Shown in pieces: positions 1 through 12,011 of a DNA stretch of 64,000 bases (position 1 is its first letter; each line of letters starts with the position of its first letter). The DNA lies in assembly GCA_963556495.2 (NCBI GenBank), contig OY747712.1:19630735-19694734 (forward strand), written 5' to 3'. The position numbers and the translations under genes are program-made. The notes beneath the pieces are model-generated. The model searched no databases. It had not been told where the DNA came from and saw only the letters and a list, made by a program, of their open reading frames with translations. Source of the DNA: Valencia hispanica (taxonomy: Eukaryota; Chordata; Actinopteri; Cyprinodontiformes; Valenciidae).

Positions 1-735
1 GGCTAAGTCTATTCCAATTTATCCTTCTCACATCATTCATAAATAAATCACTGTTAAATGATTTCATGTCGAGGATCCTAATATATTTAGAAGGAAGAAG
101 GGGGGTTGAAATTTTCCAAATGCAATATATGATAGAATGGTCGCTGAAACAATCCGAGAGGACACCAGATTTTATTATTCTGTTGGGGACTGTGACTAGT
201 ATCCGCTCAAGAAGAGATTTGCAACTTGGGCTGATTCTTGTAGGCTCTGTAGTAATTTGTGTGAAATTTGAACCATTGAATGTGCTACATACCATACAAG
301 TAGAAGGATCAGTCCAATTTAAATTGAAGTCCCCCAGTGGCATAATTTCTGATGAGTCACCAAGTGATGAAACTGTGCCTAAGATGTTTTGAACCGACTC
401 TAGCTTGGGAGATGTTGGTGGGCGATATATATTGCCAATTATTACTTGTTTATTTGCATGAAGAATAACCTTTACAAAGATACCTTCAAAATGTTCAGGT
501 TTCACAGTAATTAATTGTGATTTCAGGTTTGATGAAATGTAAGTGGCGACCCCACCTCCCTTAGATCCTCTATCTAACCTATTTATGTAGTTCTCCAGTT
601 TAACATTGGAATCTGCTGTATATTCGTTCAGCCAGGTTTCAGATAATGTTATTATATTGGGATTGTTATAAGCAAGCCATGCCCTTAATAGATCATGTTT
701 TTCGGAACTAAGCTGTAGATATTTAGATGAATTAC
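1..735 (-). pseudogene. LINE apurinic-type endonuclease fragment (runs off left edge)
   Basis: Reading the minus strand from about 720 down to 1 gives one long open frame with the order of motifs of a non-LTR retrotransposon AP-like endonuclease: SETWLNE, a glycine-rich GGGVATYI stretch, NIYRPPTS, the catalytic-type LGDFNLNW, and SDHSIIY near the C-terminal end. These fit the family residues for metal binding and phosphodiester cleavage (GDFN and SDH), so the domain nicks target DNA to prime reverse transcription. The frame is still open at base 1, so RT would lie outside the window. No in-frame start is evident at the 5' side, so the copy is 5' truncated or starts in degraded sequence. The clade is unresolved (L2, Rex1 and jockey-like groups all possible). 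Moderately well preserved. Confidence 0.8.
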
Positions 736-894
736 ATGAAGGCCTTTACCCATTGATTACAGTTTTAAAGAGATTGTTAAAATAAAACCAACTGGACATG
801 ACTGGTCTGACTGGTCTTATTTACAGTACTGATAGTGATTGGGGTATGGTGAATATGAGAGCAAACCAACATCCAAACCTCACACACTCATGCA
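736..894. other. unassigned spacer before microsatellite
   Basis: Short AT-rich stretch between the LINE fragment and the CA repeat; no feature recognised. Confidence 0.5.
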
Positions 895-1119
<225 letters not shown>

Positions 1120-1136
1120 GACAGTCATAGCAAAAG

Positions 1137-1925
1137 TTAAATCTCTTCTTCCGAGTTGGGTGAATCAAAGGTGTCGATAAACTTGGACGCCTCACTTGGG
1201 TCAGTGAACAGATTTTGGTCGGATCTGTGTGTCAACTTGATGGTGGATGGTTATAGCAGGAAAGCTTTAAATCCCAGGGTCTGAGCCCTGTTCATTATAG
1301 GAAAGCATGGACATCTGTGCCGAGCGGTGGCATCGCTATAGTCTGCAGTGAAGTTAATTGCTTGGTCGCCTACTGTCACCAGTGACTTCCTTGCGAATCC
1401 CAAAATCCGATCTCTGTTGGTGAAACAAAGACAGTTCAGGATCATGGCCTGAGGAGGAGCATGAGCCTTGCGCGGAGGGCCAACACAATGTGCTCGCATG
1501 AGCTCCGGGGGGGAGCTGACCAATTCAGGGAACCATTTGGGAAGGCTACGCACAAGTAAGCCATGGCCCGATCTTCTTCCACTCCTTCTTTTTATAAAGG
1601 AGTTTATAAGTTTATAATTCAGAGATGGTTCTTCCTACTCCGGTCTTACATCGAAGCTAGTTTCTGTTGGAGTTTCTCCAGGGTGACTTTATTTTCAGTA
1701 GTAGCTACCTCTGCTCGCTTCATTTGTGTTTGTAGAGAGGTTGTAATCTTGCGCTGGGAATCCAAGTCTTTAGAATGTTGATCAAATGTCATTTTGATAG
1801 AATCCAGCTGATTTTTTCAAACGTTCAAAGCGATCTTTGGCATTTTTGTCAGCTTCAGGAAAATACCTTTGCAGAGTTTCTTCCAGAGATGCCAGAGACA
1901 TTCCGCCACAAGAGGTAGTGTCAAC
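1137..1925 (-). pseudogene. L1-type ORF1 (transposase_22-like) fragment, frameshifted
   Basis: The minus strand encodes the C-terminal half of a fish L1/Swimmer-like ORF1 protein, the RNA-binding chaperone that coats LINE RNA. A coiled-coil segment (about 1,840-1,680; DSQRKITTSLQTQMKRAE) is followed by an RRM/CTD-like segment with ERAH-type RAHCVGPPRKAHAPPQ, then a conserved-looking domain end DYSDATARHRC (1,553-1,251), and the tail SEASKFIDTFDS ending at a TAA at 1,137-1,139. The pieces lie in different frames (a break near 1,800 and another near 1,560), so the copy is dead. The GATA/CA array sits just downstream of the stop. Family identity comes from motif order and spacing. Confidence 0.75.
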
Positions 1926-1929
1926 GTTT

Positions 1930-4300
1930 TCAGCCTGTAAATTTGCAGATTATTTTAGGTTTCCCCTTTTCCCAGGCATATTCAAAGTCAAAAAAGCTAA
2001 ATTTGAAAACCATGAAGCGATTCTGTGCTTGGATAACTAGATTTGCTGTTTTTAGCAATTTAGGCAATGTAGGCAAGGAGAGCTGTGATCGACTGCGCCA
2101 CTACTTTGCAATGATGGTTCTTGCAGAAAATTACAGAGACTTAAATGGTTTTAAACTATAACATACTACTTTGAATGAAGGATGTACTCCCTGTTTTGCA
2201 AACAAATGCTGATTATTTAAAAGTTATTCAATTAAAGTTAACAGAAAGTATGACCTGAGGACTTTTTAAAACTAATATGACATAATTATGGTGTTGGAAA
2301 AGAATTTACTTGTTTTTACCCTGGTAAAAGCAGGAAACATTATATCCCCAAAAAACTACCATGGTTCCTGGGAAACGTTCCTATAGATGAAATGCACCTT
2401 CAATGGCCACTTGCGGCAAGAAGGCTTGAAAAGGATTTTTAAATTCCGTTTTTATAATAAGAGAAAAAAATACCTAAATATGTATTGCTTAGTCAAAGCA
2501 AAACCAAAACCAAAAACAGAAATTGTCCACAAATATTTGATTGGTGCATCAATTGTTGCATGTTGTTGATACAGTATACGTATTATATACTCAAGGATAG
2601 AGTAAGGACTTGCACTGTTAAAAAAATTAATCCAGTGTTTTTTAGGTCTGCTTTGCAAAAAAGGTAAAACAATAAAATAGAAATGAAAAAAAAATCTTCT
2701 TTGGAAAGATTGGAAAATAACACCTAATGGATTCCACTGAGAAAGAAAGATACATCAGTCTTCCAGGTTCTAAAAAGACTGCAAAGCACTATACCTAATA
2801 GATACTCTGAGCAGCAGGAGTGCTATTAAATGGATCCAAATATAGTAGGAAGGAATCACATTGCTAAAATTATAAGCGCCTTTCTACGTGTAAGCAGATA
2901 TGTAAAGGTACCAGGGTGTATTACTGTTTTAGAGACTGAAAAATATGATTAGACTTCCCTCAGCTGTATTGTTCTGCTTAAGAGTGAGCTCTAGTGGCAA
3001 TTTCCTGAACAACAAAAAGACCACAAGGAAGTGTTGCCATGTATAATTTCATCTATGGGTAGTGAAATTAATCCAGGTATGGTTAAAAAATGATTTTGAT
3101 TTTTTTTGGTCCCACTTCTGATTTGGCTTTTCTCACAATCATTGAAATACAGCAGCCAGTACATTAAATGTTAAGGATACTATGACATGAAGTGAGTTCA
3201 CTGTTAAGCAATGAAAGCTGCGGCATTAAACAGGGAACTTAAATTCACTTTGTAAAACATTGCCAGCACTTTGTCCAAACAAGACATGGCTGTTCAATAG
3301 AATGTGAAATTTCTGTAAATGCCAAGGCTGTTACATTGTGTTTCACAGAAATAAAAAAATTACCGACTTACCACCACCAAAATAAAAGCATCATCTTTCT
3401 AAATTAGTAAAACATAAAAACATCTAGGAAACACGGAATCAACAGGATTTTACTGGATATTTGATAAAGGAAGTTGTATTTTAATGGCTCCCGCAAAGTG
3501 CTTGCCAGATCACAAAAACAAAACAATAATTGTCAGTGCAATGCAGCCTGGAGATTTCACTAATGAGAGCAGACAGAGGGATAAACTGTTGACTTATATT
3601 TCGCTCAGCTAAAAGCCCTATAACTGCTTTCATTTGGCAAAACCTGTAGATTCAATAACTGAATTTGACACGTTATTACATGAGATCTGATGTATCTGGC
3701 TTGGAAACTATAAAAGTATTATATTCTCATTTGCAAATGTTTGATGTAAAAAATGTCTTTGTCTTTTACCAAGAATGATGCTGATTTTTGTACAGCAGAG
3801 CAAGAAACTTTCTGTTTGGCTTTTTGTTATTGGTTGGCTTAAGCAATATAGAGCTTCCTCTCAGGTGACTGACTGAAAGCAATTCAGCTATAAATCTTTC
3901 CCCGATACAATTCTGTGTTCACCTTGATTAAAAAGTGTAGCTATAAGACATGCAGCTCGTTCACCTTTAGAGGATAGTCTTTGCCTCATACAAATCACTG
4001 AAGACAACCGGCTTTCTTGCTCCCCTGTGTGTGTCTCGCACAACACTGCCTCTGCAAAACTCATGTTTATTATTCATGTTTATCATCACACCATGTCTGC
4101 TGTTTGCTACCAGTTTCATGGTTGGGCTGGCAGCAATTTAGTCCTGCTACATGAAACCCTGCTTTACCGTCAACACTGAAACAGATCCCACTTAGTAAAA
4201 GGCGGCCAAGCACATTAATGTGTGCTCACAGAGAAGCACGTGCCCGCACTTTCCTCAACTGCCAGAGGACCCACCCACACACCAAACATTCTGATACTGG
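1930..4300. other. AT-rich sequence without recognised genes
   Basis: About 2.4 kb of AT-rich DNA. Open frames are under 75 codons with no recognisable domain. I see no tRNA, splice-bounded exon or transposon terminus. The stretch near 3,780-4,000 is less repetitive and could be conserved non-coding sequence, which only cross-species alignment could show. Confidence 0.6.
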
Positions 4301-4301
4301 G

Positions 4302-4302
4302 A

Positions 4303-4336
<34 letters not shown>

Positions 4337-4340
4337 GGCA
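4302..4340. repeat. short CA microsatellite
   Basis: About 18 CA units with one TA interruption. Confidence 0.95.
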
Positions 4341-5595
4341 CACATCAGTTGCAGGAAATGCCTGTCAATCCACAAATCCTCCATACCATAGGCTCTCACT
4401 CATAGCTATGACTCTGCACAGCAGGGGGAAGAGGAATGAGAGTAATTACCTCACAATGACTTTATTGCTTATTAAAAACCTATTAAGGGCCTAATCTTCT
4501 TTCCTTGGTGCTGATATCATAGACGAAGAGGTCATAAAAACACAGGCAGGTGTGCACAAATTCTCTCAGTCAACATATTTCTATAAACAAACTCAATGTT
4601 TTGAAGAAATTGAATTTTAAATTACAGTTGAATATTTTCCGCTTTACATTATCTTTTCGCTGGTAAGACAAAGCTTGAGAACTCACATATAGCATGTAAA
4701 AATTTGAAAAAGAAGTTACTTGAGAGTCAAGGAACAAACCAGAATAAAAAATAGCTGATAATACCACAAGAACAATTCAGAGCATGAAGACACACTTTAG
4801 TGACTGGCAAAAAAAAACCATGTTCATTCTCTTACCATTGCATGAGAAGCTTCGATAAAATATTTTCAAGCAAAGAGAACTGTATTGTATGTTAGAACTG
4901 CTCAGTATTGCTATATACATTTGTGAAATATAGTCATCTTAAATTACAGGTAGGTTCAATATTTGGTAGAATACATTTCCAGACCATTCATTCAAATTAT
5001 GCATGTCAGTAATATATTTTGCCTGTTGTAAATAGTTTCACCGCCCTCGATGTCCGCACATAATGTATACTTTTGGTGGTCAAAATGCTATGGCCCAAAT
5101 ACAGCACTGAGAACTTTGTGATGAGAGAAAATGAAGAGTTAGAACAATGTGTGTTAATTAATGTCACCATCGCAATACACAGCAATAGTATCATATAAAA
5201 AAGAATTCTTTATGTCGTGCAGCTCTTATTTAAGTTTGTACAGTTGACAATTCCAAAAAGAAAAATTAAGGTGCAAATTGTTTTAATTCAGTTATCCTGG
5301 GAAGTTCAGTTCATTATTACTTTAAAAGCACAAGACTACATCAGATTTCATTGTAAGGCACTTAACCAGTCAGACCAATCCAACTCATATCCAGTTTTTT
5401 TATGTCCAAAACCAATTCAAATCAGTGTAATTCATTCCATATTACCACAGTCAAAGAGCGTTTTGGTGCAGATGAACAAGAATATACCACTTATTAATCT
5501 GCCAAAAGCCTTGTTAAGTTTGAATTAAACCAAGTCATAAGATAAAATGTGTGTTAAAATATCATTGGACTGTTAGAGTAGTGAAAATATGTAGG
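4341..5595. other. unassigned AT-rich sequence
   Basis: No coding, RNA or repeat signature recognised. Frames at 5,217-5,528 (+) and 5,006-5,194 (-) have no domain features and AT-rich composition typical of chance frames. Confidence 0.6.
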
Positions 5596-5599
5596 CTAT

Positions 5600-6265
5600 T
5601 TCTTTATTTGACAGTAGGGTAGCTGACTGTTCTAGCTGTAAAGTGTTGTTGTGTTCATCAGAGAGACAGCTTGTGGAACGAAACTGCTTCTGTGGCAGCT
5701 GGCTTGTACAAACAATGCTCTGCAGTCCCGGTCTAATAGTAAAAGTCTAAACAGTTTGTGCCCAGGTTGTGTGGGTACAAGTCTTGTATGGAGGGAAAGT
5801 CTGGCCCAGTTATTTGCTCAGCAGACCTGATTGTTCATTGCAGTATGGCCCTGTCCTGTTTTGCGGCTGAGCCAAAGCACAAAGTGATGGCGGAAGACAA
5901 GAAAAACGGAATAATGGAAGTGTTGAAGATGACCAGCAGGAAGGTTTTAGTTTTCACAGAAAGGGGCCTCTTTCTGTGTGAGCACCATCTCAGTGCAGAA
6001 AAGGTGGATCCTAAGAATCGGAAGTGATCCACAGTAGACATGGTGTTGTTGGGGATGGTGAGGGGAGGGAGCTTGGGGAGTGTTTGTTCAAAAGTCCACT
6101 GTCATCTCCACCGCTCCAGGTGATTCTGCCCACAACATTGGACTAAGTGATCCTCCTCTTGTCTGTATCCAGACTCATCACTGTTCTGGATCAGACCACT
6201 GACAGTGATGTCATCTGCTTTTGGAGTTTCACAGAAGGCTCCCTAGAAGTAAAGTCATTATGTCC
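5600..6265 (-). pseudogene. degraded Rex1-like LINE, RT C-terminal region
   Basis: The plus strand reads as the complement of the C-terminal RT region of the fish Rex1-like family. It holds the stretch that normally encodes the post-RT thumb (5,640-5,830, around CTCTGCAGTC and the GTGCCCAGG segment). Near 6,185-6,215 the minus strand gives ADDITVSGLIQNSDES, matching the RT active-site box ADD with its usual downstream pattern. Many indels break the frame, so the copy is old. No ORF1 or endonuclease remains. Assigned from similarity of layout and wording to the Rex1-like copy near 55-56.5 kb and to the known family. Confidence 0.65.
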
Positions 6266-6850
6266 CCTTATACAGATTCAGCACTCCTATTGGCAGGGAG
6301 GTCTGTGTTTTGGACCAGTAACCAACAACAGTATATATCCCCTTCCTCCATCTGAAGTACCTCTAATCAGTCATGGAACTGAAGCTCTTTGAACAGCCTC
6401 TGATCCATGAAGCCAGGATGTTTGCATTAATTCCTCTGAGTACTTAGGATTTTAGTGAATGTTCCCTCAATGTACATGATATCTTAAAGGATGGTGGCTG
6501 CAGTTATTTCTTCAAGTTTAATGCAAATAACACTCCAGCAGCAACCATGAACCAATCATCCCAAATTACCAACCCTGTAGAGAAACTATCGTTGCATTTA
6601 TCTATGCAAATAGAACAGATTGGTGTGCCTTTGAGGAGGTCGAATTGGCTGGTTAAAGTTAATCTGATTCTTTCCAAGGCCACAATTGATACCATTTACA
6701 TCTTCAGACAACTTTTATTGTACAGAAGAAGAAAAAAACAGATTCAACTCCTAGATTTTGAATCATTCAATAGATCCAGTTACACAGTGGCATAGACCTA
6801 TTTTAGTATGGGTTTCCCAAAATAACAAACTAATATGTTAAATTTTCTTC
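6266..6850. other. unassigned sequence
   Basis: Follows the Rex1-like remnant; may include further degraded LINE sequence, but I cannot align it by eye. Short overlapping frames at 6,504-6,795 show no domain. Confidence 0.5.
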
Positions 6851-6854
6851 ATCG

Positions 6855-7210
6855 ATTACAGGCACATCTTAATAAATTAGACTTTTAAAATAGGTAATTC
6901 ATTTAATGCAGAAATATCCAGCTACTGACCACGGGATGTTCAGTATGTGTCCTCAACATTTGGTCATGGCTCCTTTTTCATGGATTACTGCATCAATGCG
7001 TAATAAGGAGGCAATCAGCCAGTGACTCTGGTAATGTGTTCAGGAAGCCTAGGAGATTCTCATTTTGGTTTAAGGTCAGGGTTTGCTGGCTAAACAAGCA
7101 CAGTAATGAAGCAGGTTTTGATGCTTTTGACAGTGTGACCAGATGTCAAGTCCAGCTGTTAAATGAAATCAGCATCTCTATAAAGCTTGTCAGCAGAGTG
7201 AAGCATAAAT
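6855..7210 (-). mobile_element. degraded Tc1 transposon: terminus plus transposase C-terminal end
   Basis: The segment opens with ACAGGCACATCTTAATAAAT, matching the terminal inverted repeat of a common fish Tc1 family (normally followed by TAGAATAT). From about 6,965 the plus strand is the complement of a transposase C-terminus: GGCTCCTTTTTCATGGATTA, GCATCAATGCG, and near 7,060-7,090 the complement of the conserved region before the third catalytic acidic residue (GGTTTAAGGTCAGGGTTTGC). Indels destroy the frame. The other terminus is not visible, so the copy is truncated. Confidence 0.65.
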
Positions 7211-7214
7211 TAGT

Positions 7215-7740
7215 CTTAAATTACCAGGTAGATATTCTGGATGTTCGGATCTGTTTTTCTTTTTTGTTTTGTTTTTTATTTTACATGTCCTGTCTGGCAG
7301 TGGGGCACTCAGAATTGATGTCTGAGTACCAAGTAGAAGCCGAACAGATTTACTTTCCAAATATTATGGACACGGAGACTGGAAATAAAGGGGAAGAAAG
7401 AAACAAGATGAAGAGAGGTAGGACAAAAAGTTAAGACGGAAAGAGTGAGTTGAAAATATAAGAGATAAAGGGCAATAAAAGAAAATACAAGAAAACATCC
7501 TAGTCTCCTTCTACACCTGCAGGACGGCAGAGAGTCAGAACAACAAAACATAAATGATAAAACCATCCAAACAAACAATGTGAACTGAGGACCACACAAC
7601 CACAATCCACAAATACATATAAAAATACAACAAAAGTGTCACTGAAAACCTCATGGTACCAATTATTACAGGATGTATCTGATCTGTATTTGAATACTGT
7701 AAATAACATCCTTATTTTTATGAATGCTAGCGGTCTCTAA
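7215..7740. other. unassigned sequence
   Basis: AT-rich, purine-rich around 7,370-7,500; no recognised feature. Confidence 0.5.
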
Positions 7741-7744
7741 AAAC

Positions 7745-8040
7745 AGGCTACACTGAAAAGAGACGATAGGCACTTTTCCACTATAAGAACAAGCATGCAA
7801 AGCTAATAGGCACGTTTTCACTATCGGAACATCCCTATATGCACGTGCCTCCACTGCATTAGGCCGGGCTGACAGTGACGTTTTAAGGGCAATTTCAGGA
7901 ACCAACAGCGTACCTGTATGGTATGTACTAGGAATGGCCCGATCAAGCTGCTCAATGGGAGCTGTTGTTAAATCATGCATATTGGATTGTAATTCAGAGG
8001 AAAATGAGAAGACGTTTTCAAACAACCAGCTATGTAAAAA
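7745..8040. other. possible left flank of an older DNA transposon
   Basis: Contains GGCACTTTTCCACTAT (about 7,770) and CCTCCACTGCATTAGGCCGG (about 7,848), wording typical of Harbinger-like non-autonomous fish elements with repeated 'tttccactg' blocks. A near complement, TAGTGGAAATGCACCTAT, occurs at 11,367-11,384 on the far side of the LINE. This would fit an older element split by that LINE, but homology is short and unverified. Confidence 0.35.
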
Positions 8041-8202
8041 TAAGGATTCAAGGATTCAAGGAACTTTTATTGTCATACCATCTCACATTACATGTGATGG
8101 TATGAAATTAGGACTCAGGTCTGGAATTATAAGCCATTTAAATTAAATTTGTGAAAAAAATGATATAAATAAATGTAATAAATAAATATAAATAAATGTG
8201 CT

Positions 8203-8817
8203 CTACAGGACACAGCGGGAGTTCAGCAGTCTAACAGCTGCAGGGAAGAAGCTGTTATTGTGCCTGTTGGTCTTGCTCTGTATGCTCCTCAGCCGCCTGC
8301 CTGAGGGCAGGGGCTGAAACAGGCTACGAGCCGGATGGGTGGAGTCCTTCAGGATTCGGAGGGCCCGTCCCCTGCATCGGGACGTGTAGAGGTCCGAGGT
8401 GGTGGGAAGCATGCTTCCTACAGTCCTTTGTGCAGCTTTCACCACCTGCTGCAGAGCCTTCCTCTCAGCAGCAGTACAGCTGCCGTGCCAGGTGCAGATG
8501 ACGCACTCCACTGCACTGTGATAGAAACTCCTCAGGACAGAGCTTCCAAGTCCAGCTCTCCGCAGCTTCCTTAGGAAGTAGAGACGCTGGTGGGCCTTCT
8601 TGACCAGACGTGAAGTGTTGGCATTCCAGGTGAGGTCGTTGGATATGTGCACACCCAGGTACCTGAAGCCGGAGACCACTTCCACAGCTGCTCCTCTGAT
8701 GTACAGGGGAAGGAGAGGACGCTTGTCCCTTCTGAAATCCATCACCATCTCCTTGGTCTTCTTCACATTGATGCAGAGGTTGTTTTCTCTGCACCACTGC
8801 ACCAGGTTTTCCACCAC
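8203..8817 (-). pseudogene. LINE RT C-terminal (thumb and post-RT) region
   Basis: Begins with NLCINVKKTKEMVMDFRR (end of the palm), then GFRYLGVHISNDLTW, LRKLRRAGL and the conserved C-terminal segment PLPSGRRLRSI through FFPAAVRLLN, the usual last motif of this LINE group. Ends at a stop at 8,203, close to the 3' UTR. A stop codon just upstream (8,821) cuts it from the palm. Confidence 0.8.
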
Positions 8818-8823
8818 CTCTCT

Positions 8824-9593
8824 TTATTTGGACTCATCGTTGTTAGTGATGCGTCCCACTACTGCTGTGTCATCCGCAAACTTAACTATATGACAGCTGG
8901 GGTGTCTCGCTGAGCAGTCATACGTCAGCAGAGTGAACAGGAGGGGGCTCAACACGCAGCCCTGTGGTGAGCCTGTGCTGAGGGTGATGGAGGAGGAGAT
9001 GATGTTGTGGATCTTAACAGTCTGAGGTCTTTTGGTCAGGAAGTCCAGGACCCAGTTCCCCAGTGTGGGACTCAGTCCAAAGGAGGAGAGCTTCTGCACC
9101 AGCGTCTGTGGGATGGTGGTGTTGAAGGCTGAGGAGAAATCCAGAAAGAGCAGACGGACATAGGAGTTTCTGCTCTCCAGATGGGTCAGGGCTGTGTGGA
9201 CCACCGATGAAATGGCGTCGTCAGTGCAGCGATTTTTCCTGTAGGCATACTGGTGGGGGTCCACAGTGATATCGATGGCGTCTTTGATGTGGGTAATGAC
9301 CCACCTCTCGAAGCACTTTATGACTACCGGGGTTAAAGCTATGGGCCGATAGTCATTCAGGCTTGTCACTGTGGAGCACTTAAGGGACAGGGACAATCGT
9401 GGTAGTCTGTAAAGCAGGTGGGGACAGATGACAGTGACAGTGAGGTGTTAAAGATGTCTGCCAGCACCTCAGCCAGCTGGTATGCACAGTCCATCAGTAC
9501 CCGCCCTGGGATGTTGTCGGGGACTGCTGCTTTCTGACGCTTGATACACTGAAGGGTCTTACTTACATCTGCTGTGGTCACACTGATGGGCAT
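8824..9593 (-). pseudogene. LINE reverse transcriptase domain
   Basis: Two overlapping frames cover the RT. The first (9,593-9,366) carries the pre-RT motif PDNIPGRVL. After a frameshift, the second (9,396-8,824) carries [21 protein letters not shown] (first catalytic Asp), [13 protein letters not shown] and [10 protein letters not shown] (the two catalytic Asp). So the palm active site is present, but a frameshift near 9,380 and a stop near 8,821 separate it from its ends. Template-primed reverse transcription of LINE RNA is the family role. Confidence 0.85.
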
Positions 9594-9668
9594 GTCAACA
9601 GGTGGTGGTATAAGTTTGGTGCTGTGGGAGACATCAGGGAACTGAAAGCGGGCATAGAAATGGTTGAC

Positions 9669-10355
9669 TTAATCTGGCAAAGAGGGGTCTCTTGGGCATT
9701 GTACATCCTTGGTGTTGTAGTGCGTGATGTATTTAATGCCCCTCCACATGCGCCGAGGGTCATTGGTGGTGAAGTGAACCTGGATTTTCTGGGCGTATGT
9801 GGCTTTGGCCCTCGTAATGCCCGCAGTCAGTCCTTTTCGGGCCTCTCTGAGTGCTGATGCCTCTCCTGCCTTGAATGCAGCATCCCTAGCTTTCAGCAGA
9901 GCTCTCACCTCTGAGTTCAGCCAGGGTTTCTGGTTCGGATAGCAGGTTATTATCCTGGTGGTGGGGACATCATCAGCACATTTGGAGATGAAAACAAGGA
10001 CAGATGATCTATATTCCTCCAGGTCCACCTCTCCTTCATGTTTAGCTGCCTCTTTGAAGACCTGCCATTCAAGAAAACAGTCCTGGAGCACACAAGCCGC
10101 ATCTCTGGGCCACACAGTGATCGTTTTCTTCGTTGGCCTGATACGTCTCAGCAGGGGGCAGGATGCTGGCGCCAGCAGGATGGAGATGTGGTCGGAGAGG
10201 CCAAGATGGGGGCGAGGAAAAGCTCTGTATGCACCGCAGATGTTGCTGTACACACAGTCCAGAGTATTTTCTCCACGTGTAGGAAAGGTGACATGCTGGT
10301 AAAAACTTGGCAGACTGTCCGTCAGTTTCACGTGGTTAAAGTCCCCCGCAATCAC
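9669..10355 (-). pseudogene. LINE endonuclease C-terminus and linker to RT
   Basis: 229-codon open frame starting IAGDFNHVKL (catalytic Asp/Asn block), then NTLDCVYSN and GLSDHISI (SDH motif, catalytic His). A basic linker of the kind joining endonuclease to RT follows, with a PWLNSEVRALLKARDAAFK segment typical of this LINE group. Catalytic positions look intact here; loss of function comes from breaks on both sides. Confidence 0.8.
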
Positions 10356-10903
10356 GTAAAATGCCTCCGGGTGCTTTGTTTGCAGCGAGCTAATGGTGTC
10401 AAATAGCTCCTATGATGCTTCGTTGGCATTTGCACCTGGTCGAATGTAAACAATGGTGACGAACACTGCAGTTAACTCTCGTGGGAGATAAAATGGCCGA
10501 CATTTCACAGTCATAAGCTCTATCGCCTCAGAGCAGGAGCTTTTCACCAGTCCACAGTTCGTACACCATACACACAGAGTCCTCCTCCCCGTGTTTTACC
10601 TGACCGGTGGTCGCTGTCCGCTCGGAAAAACTGAAGCCCTTCGATCTGGAAGGCTGAGTCTGGCATGTTGTTGTTGAGCCAGGTTTCCGTTAGGCAAAGA
10701 ACAGCACAGTTCCTCATCTCTGTAAAAACACTCAGCCTCAGACGTAACAAGTCCAGTTTGTTATCCAGTGAGTGGATGTTGGCCAGGAAGAAAGTTGGTA
10801 TCGGCGGTCTCCTAGCTTTTAACTGTGCCAGCGCACCCGCCCGCTTTCCTCTCTTCTGTTTTCGGGACATCGTTTCCTCTTGCCGGTTGCTCCCCGAATC
10901 CAC
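10356..10903 (-). pseudogene. LINE endonuclease, N-terminal part
   Basis: Encodes a basic N-terminus (RKQKRGKRAG), then ANIHSLDNKLDLL and CLTETWLNNN, the conserved N-terminal endonuclease motifs with the catalytic Glu of ETWL intact, then a glycine-rich RGGGLCVY block. The frame breaks near 10,544. The next 190 bases translate to recognisable endonuclease only by switching frame around stops, ending just before the GDFN block. The first Met of the open part is at 10,903; the true start cannot be fixed. Confidence 0.75.
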
Positions 10904-10965
10904 AGCGCCACTACATTGTCCTCAGGAGCCGTTGGCGTCCGAGAGCAGATTTAAGTTTTTGTGAA

Positions 10966-11430
10966 ATTATAATTACCTAACTGTCACTGATGTCTGTCAG
11001 TTCGGTTGAGCTGTACTTCAGCCGTATATTTAGCCCTAAATTAGTGCTAAAAGGGCCCACAAAGGGCAACAAACTAGGCTTAATTCCGGGAGCTGCAACA
11101 CTGTGCGCCGCTATAGCAAAAACTTCAACAAAATAAGAATTACTGGTGAAGCAGTTTATAACAATAGCAATCAGCAACAAGCCCTGCTTCTTCCATGTTG
11201 ATCTCTTGTTATTTCTGGTGCTGTTGGGGCCTTTTTGCACTGATCAGTGATGCTGCTCACTGTAGAGAGAGTTGTGATGTCTTTAGCTGATTCCTTAAAG
11301 GACCGATAGTGCCAACAGATTACCCTGTCAGAAAAACATTTGGTTAAATTACCCTGAAGCTCTGGTAGTGGAAATGCACCTATTTGTAGTATTTAGCGCA
11401 GGCTAAGGGTCACTCTGTGTAGCTTAGCAC
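10966..11430. other. sequence flanking the LINE; possible older transposon
   Basis: A minus-strand frame of 87 codons (11,240-10,977) begins with a basic KRSTWKKQGL stretch and has a hydrophobic middle. I do not recognise it. Near 11,367 the segment TAGTGGAAATGCACCTAT mirrors 7,770 on the other side of the LINE. Confidence 0.35.
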
Positions 11431-12011
11431 CAAAGAACAAAGGAAGACTCTGACTCTGTCGGTCAATAACCTTTTAAGAACATTGTTTATACCCCAAGCC
11501 GAACAGCATGTTCGTATCCAAAAACAAATGCAGCAAAAACACAGTGAAATAGATAAAACAATCCCTAAATTGTTTATCCTAAAGTAATTTATCTCTGGCC
11601 AGACACAACCTTACCGAACGATTCTTAGATCGCCATAGCAGGGGGACTCTGTTGTCTGGGGACATCAGCGATAAAGAGGGACCAACTGTGGTTAGCTAGA
11701 AGGCTAGCAGCAGCTGCATGGGGCGCAGCTAGCAGTCAGTCCTTGCGGGTGCATGGCTAGCTAGCCGCTTTTAGCTCGGAACGTGTGTCGTCCTCTCAGC
11801 TTGACTCAACTCAGCAGCTTTCGGCTCCTATCTCCCATGGACCGGTCCTTTTACATGGGCAGCTTTCAGCTCAGCAACGTTGGCTAAACATCACTCAGCT
11901 CGGCAGCTTAGGGTAAGAAGCTCTTGGCTCCCACAGCAGGGGATCGGCAAGGCGCTCTCTGGTGGAATCTGTAACTCAAAGATTCCTCGGCAGGGTTTTG
12001 AACAAATAAGG
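11431..12011. other. unclassified moderately GC-rich block with CTAGC-rich segments
   Basis: Contains repeated GCTAGC-type words (11,690-11,770) and runs of CTCAGCAG-like words (11,800-11,930). Its composition differs from the AT-rich surroundings. It could be a solo LTR or part of the neighbouring inverted-repeat element; I cannot place ends. Confidence 0.35.

Larger units (their letters stand above)
8041..10965 (-). mobile_element. minus-strand non-LTR retrotransposon, nearly full ORF2
   Basis: A Rex1/L2-group LINE lying on the minus strand. Its 3' end is at the left: TTTTATTGTCATACCATCTC with a tandem GGATTCAA tail at 8,043-8,065. The ORF2 body runs to about 10,903. Reading 5' to 3': endonuclease N-terminus (10,903-10,544), broken middle (10,543-10,356), endonuclease C-terminus and linker (10,355-9,669), RT fingers and palm (9,593-8,824), RT C-terminal domain (8,817-8,203). 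Each block is in a different frame or separated by a stop, so the copy is inactive. No ORF1 was recognised upstream, so it is probably 5' truncated. Confidence 0.85.

Noticed and set aside
8335..8913. plus-strand frames opposite the LINE RT
   Set aside because: Antisense shadows of the minus-strand reverse transcriptase, which has clear motifs.
9958..10406. plus-strand frames over the LINE endonuclease
   Set aside because: Antisense shadows of the endonuclease on the minus strand.
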